From CAYLJO01 sp964383905 (lineage in GTDB: Bacteria > Acidobacteriota > Blastocatellia > Pyrinomonadales > Pyrinomonadaceae): a stretch of 13,844 nt of DNA. This document shows positions 11,998-13,844 of this stretch, in pieces (the stretch's first letter is position 1; each line of letters starts with the position of its first letter). Both the position numbers and the translations under genes were made by a program. The DNA is taken from contig CAYLJO010000168.1 in the NCBI GenBank assembly GCA_964383905.1, positions 1 through 13,844 of the forward strand, written 5' to 3'. The notes below the pieces were generated by a model, which searched no databases, was not told where the DNA came from, and worked only from the letters and a program-made list of their open reading frames with translations.

Positions 11998-12056
11998 ATG
12001 AATGAAGAAGTGATGTTAGTAGCCCGCTATGGACTAACCATCACTTCTTCATTCAT
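11998..12056. repeat. Long near-perfect inverted repeat (23-bp arms)
   Basis: The left arm 11998-12020 and right arm 12033-12056 are reverse complements across all 23 positions, with a single extra C in the right arm. They enclose a 12-base loop (AGCCCGCTATGG). The arms begin ATGAATGAAGAAGTGATG. No T-run follows on either strand, so it is not a standard terminator. It has the look of a mobile miniature inverted-repeat element or a structured RNA. Confidence 0.8.
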
Positions 12057-12117
12057 CTGTGCCGGTCTAACCGGGATCTTGCCTGACGATGATCTCGTCA
12101 CTAAAGGTGTTTGTGGA

Positions 12118-12157
12118 CCCGGTAGCAATTATTACCGCTACCGGGGGTGGCCCCCCG
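12118..12157. repeat. Two overlapping, mutually exclusive hairpins at the lyase 3' end
   Basis: CCCGGTAGC (12118-12126) pairs perfectly with GCTACCGGG (12137-12145) around a ten-base AT-rich loop. CGGGGG (12142-12147) can also pair with CCCCCG (12152-12157) around a TGGC loop. Bases 12142-12145 belong to both stems, so only one can form at a time. The lyase stop codon lies inside the first stem. Confidence 0.6.
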
Positions 12158-13394
12158 AGCAGACAGTTAGGTCGAAGGGCTGGTAGAGGAGATTTTCCCG
12201 CAGGGAGCGGGGGTTGAGCCCGTTCGCCGTGGCAATCCTATTACTATCGTTGAAATACTTGAGATCACAATACTTCATGGCGGCCTGGCGCAGGATCGGG
12301 ACCATCGGTTTCGTATCAATCGCCACCGTCTGCTTGTAGGATGCGGGCGGCCAGGTCTGCTGATTGTTGACCAGATAGTCAAGCGCGCCTTTGAGGCTCC
12401 GCCCGTCCGGCGTCTGAAAGTGCCAGATATCCAGCCCGACCCTTTCGCCCAAGGCCGCCACCTCGAAGAGCGGCTGCAGGTTGAAGACACTGTAATCCCA
12501 TGACTTGGTGCGGGCCAGCTCTAGGGGCTGTCGTCCGTCCGGCTCGATCTGTCTCGCAATACGCCTGCTCATACTCTCTTTCAATATCGCGGTGGCCTGC
12601 GCTTTCTTTCCGAGGAAGAGCGCAATTGACGCGGCCTGCACGTCATACCACGAGCCGTGATTATTAGTAGTCTGCGCTTCTTTCTTACCGTGATCACTGG
12701 TCAGCAGCCACACGAGATATGTGTTGAACCACTCGTGCATACCGGACTGATCCTTCTCAGTCCAGCCGCTTGACCCGGCCAGCAGTCCAATACTATCCAC
12801 GATTCGGCTGAAACCGCGTCCCTGAAGGACTCCCCCGGCACTCCCCTGATTGACCCCGGGAACATACCCGGCGTAAGTCAGGTTCGGGTTCATCGCCGTC
12901 TCCGGGTCCAAGAACCAGGCGCGTAACATCCTGGCGGCATGCGCGGCATATTTTTCATTGCCGGTGAAGTAATAGGCGAGCGAGAGGGTCTCGACCGCCG
13001 ACACCATCTTCCCAAGATTCTGTTCATCCGGGATCTGGTAAATCTCCGGATTGACCTGGCCGTCGCGAGTGACGTAGGGCAGGCCGTTGGCTGTGTTGGG
13101 ATTGGGCCACGAGTACCTGGATTGGCTCATGTAGTCGTGTTTATCGCCACTGGGAGGCGTCTTTGACTTCTCGACCACGGAAAGAGGGACGACGGAGAGC
13201 GCCTTATTGGCGTCGCTTTTGAGCTTGGCGAGGGCCGGATCGAGCGGGGAGAGGCCTCGCTTCATGTCGAGCAGGAAATGCGGGTCAAGGAGGAAGACGC
13301 GCGGGGGAGGGGCGGTGGCGGGCTTGAAAGCTGCCAAGGGTGTCAGCAGCGCAAGCAGCACGATTAATCTTGACAAGGCGTACAGGGTTTTCAT
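12138..13394 (-). CDS. Alginate lyase family (PL5-like) protein, exported
   Basis: A 418-residue protein with an N-terminal signal segment (MKTLYALSRLIVLLALLTPLAA). The mature part is of the alginate-lyase alpha/alpha-toroid fold. Recognisable family blocks are SGDKHDYMSQSRYSWPNPNT (82-101), NNHGSWYDVQ (244-253, carrying the conserved Asn and His of the active site), EPDGRQPLELARTKSWDYSV (284-303) and the closing SLRENLLYQP. Such enzymes cleave mannuronate-containing polysaccharide by beta-elimination in the periplasm or outside; the true substrate is unproven. GAGGAG sits six bases before the ATG. The last nine residues (TVCSGGHPR) are encoded by hairpin DNA and look like an added tail past the natural end. 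No other polysaccharide gene is adjacent, so it is an orphan lyase. A candidate promoter lies at 13449-13477. Confidence 0.87.
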   Translation of the reverse strand: MKTLYALSRLIVLLALLTPLAAFKPATAPPPRVFLLDPHFLLDMKRGLSPLDPALAKLKSDANKALSVVPLSVVEKSKTPPSGDKHDYMSQSRYSWPNPNTANGLPYVTRDGQVNPEIYQIPDEQNLGKMVSAVETLSLAYYFTGNEKYAAHAARMLRAWFLDPETAMNPNLTYAGYVPGVNQGSAGGVLQGRGFSRIVDSIGLLAGSSGWTEKDQSGMHEWFNTYLVWLLTSDHGKKEAQTTNNHGSWYDVQAASIALFLGKKAQATAILKESMSRRIARQIEPDGRQPLELARTKSWDYSVFNLQPLFEVAALGERVGLDIWHFQTPDGRSLKGALDYLVNNQQTWPPASYKQTVAIDTKPMVPILRQAAMKYCDLKYFNDSNRIATANGLNPRSLRENLLYQPFDLTVCSGGHPR

Positions 13395-13448
13395 GATCTA
13401 CTCCTCGTGTGGCTTGAAATATCCCCTATATTGATCAGAAGACGCATC

Positions 13449-13477
13449 ATTATAGTAATCTTGCCGTCCGTGGTGCA
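13449..13477 (-). promoter_or_regulatory. Candidate promoter of the lyase gene
   Basis: Minus-strand perfect TATAAT (13454-13449), with TGCACC (13477-13472) 17 bases upstream as a weak -35 (3/6). The start of transcription would lie about 48 bases before the ATG. Confidence 0.4.
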
Positions 13478-13601
13478 GCGACTTTATTTCGATGGGGACA
13501 GCACATTTGCTTCCCTCATCCAGTAAGGCGTAAATCATCTCGAAAACCTATCACCACGAGATCAAGATCTTTTCCGCACCTGCTGCTGATCTGGCATGAT
13601 C

Positions 13602-13629
13602 TGGTCAGTTGCTCGACAGGTGTGATAAT
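13602..13629 (+). promoter_or_regulatory. Candidate promoter of the ECF sigma factor gene
   Basis: TGGTCA (13602-13607), 16 bases, then TGTGATAAT, i.e. an extended -10 (TGn) before GATAAT (13624-13629). The start of transcription would be about 40 bases ahead of the ATG. It points away from the divergent lyase promoter; the 280-base spacer 13395-13674 shows nothing else of note. Confidence 0.4.
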
Positions 13630-13674
13630 TTTGTTGCTCCAACGGCTCAACCGTTCGCACAAAGGAGGGTTTAT

Positions 13675-13844
13675 ATGACCACGCCCTCGCCACAGCAAGT
13701 CACCCAATTGCTCGTCGCCTGGAACAACGGCGACAAGGCGGCACTCGATGAGCTGATCCCGCTGGTTCATGAGGAGCTGCACCGCCTCGCGCATCACTAC
13801 ATGAGCCGCGAACGGGCCGGCCACATGCTGCAAACCACGGCGTT
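13675..13844 (+). CDS. ECF-type RNA polymerase sigma factor (Sigma70_ECF, TIGR02999-like), 5' part
   Basis: Only the first 56 codons lie in the window; the gene runs off the right edge. The start is well supported: AGGAGG six bases before the ATG. The sequence opens MTTPSPQQVTQLLVAWNNGD, continues KAALDELIPLVHEELHRLAH, then HYMSRERAGHMLQTTA. This is the N-terminal region 2 of the Sigma70_ECF family found in many copies in Acidobacteriota and Planctomycetes, where the next residues are typically LVHEAYLRL. Members often sit beside a Ser/Thr protein kinase gene with TPRs, which may lie just outside the window. It would direct RNA polymerase to a small regulon; the signal is unknown. Confidence 0.85.
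   Translation, partial: MTTPSPQQVTQLLVAWNNGDKAALDELIPLVHEELHRLAHHYMSRERAGHMLQTTA

Larger units (their letters stand above)
11810..12137. other. Hairpin-dense intergenic region
   Basis: This 328-base stretch between the lyase and serine hydrolase genes holds no convincing gene. It contains the serine hydrolase -10 box, a stretch reminiscent of dispersed 'CACAGAGG' repeats (around 11955-11990), a long inverted repeat (11998-12056), a small hairpin CCGGT-CTA-ACCGG (12062-12074) and the start of the hairpin pair at 12118-12157. A plus-strand frame at 11998-12186 (62 codons, beginning MNEEVMLVARYG) has a GAGG element upstream, but its first 20 codons are the inverted repeat itself, so it is probably not a gene. 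Confidence 0.5.

Noticed and set aside
11935..12186. Plus-strand open frame of 83 codons (internal ATG at 11998)
   Set aside because: Much of it is encoded by the long inverted repeat and the following hairpins, and its end overlaps the lyase gene in antisense.
13516..13833. Minus-strand open frame of 105 codons at the right end
   Set aside because: It is antisense to the strongly supported ECF sigma factor start at 13675.

Overview
The window looks like chromosomal DNA of a GC-rich, free-living bacterium, most likely an Acidobacteriota member of the Blastocatellia type. This is an inference from protein style, not a database result. The clues are a Sigma70_ECF (TIGR02999-like) sigma factor start, a TPR protein ending in the 'SDWLVW...LRSDPRFTDLLRRM' tail common in acidobacterial regulator/kinase-TPR proteins, an EF-P with a YeiP-type SPTARGAAT loop, and hairpin-rich intergenic repeats. 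Almost every gene lies on the minus strand. Only the truncated TPR gene (2667-3269) and the sigma factor entering at the right edge (13675 onward) are on the plus strand.

Region 1 (1-2571) is a minus-strand array. A sigma70-like promoter, apparently giving a leaderless mRNA, drives a 72-residue HTH/AT-hook protein. Two unknown proteins follow, each coupled to its upstream neighbour by a GTGA stop/start overlap, and then a PilZ protein. Two more PilZ genes, overlapping each other, lie downstream. Three c-di-GMP-receptor-type proteins behind a small DNA-binding protein is the least ordinary grouping in the window.

Region 2 (2667-4739) has a short TPR protein whose N-terminus looks borrowed from an IS66-type transposase, a 420-base hairpin-rich stretch without genes, and a secreted or periplasmic seven-TPR protein.

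Region 3 (4913-8169) reads, in the direction of transcription, ettA (ABC-F translation factor), a 7Fe ferredoxin, and a DAO-family FAD oxidoreductase broken by a single in-frame TGA.

Region 4 (8355-10836) contains an SDR oxidoreductase with a C-terminal membrane segment, preceded in transcription by an EF-P family gene and a YjbQ-type gene that form a tight pair. A possible 45-codon ORF lies just upstream of the EF-P gene.

Region 5 (10904-13844) has an exported class-A-like serine hydrolase lacking two usual beta-lactamase motifs, a hairpin-dense spacer with a 23-bp-arm inverted repeat, an exported alginate-lyase-family protein, and the start of an ECF sigma factor gene. No tRNA, rRNA, CRISPR array or intact insertion sequence was seen.
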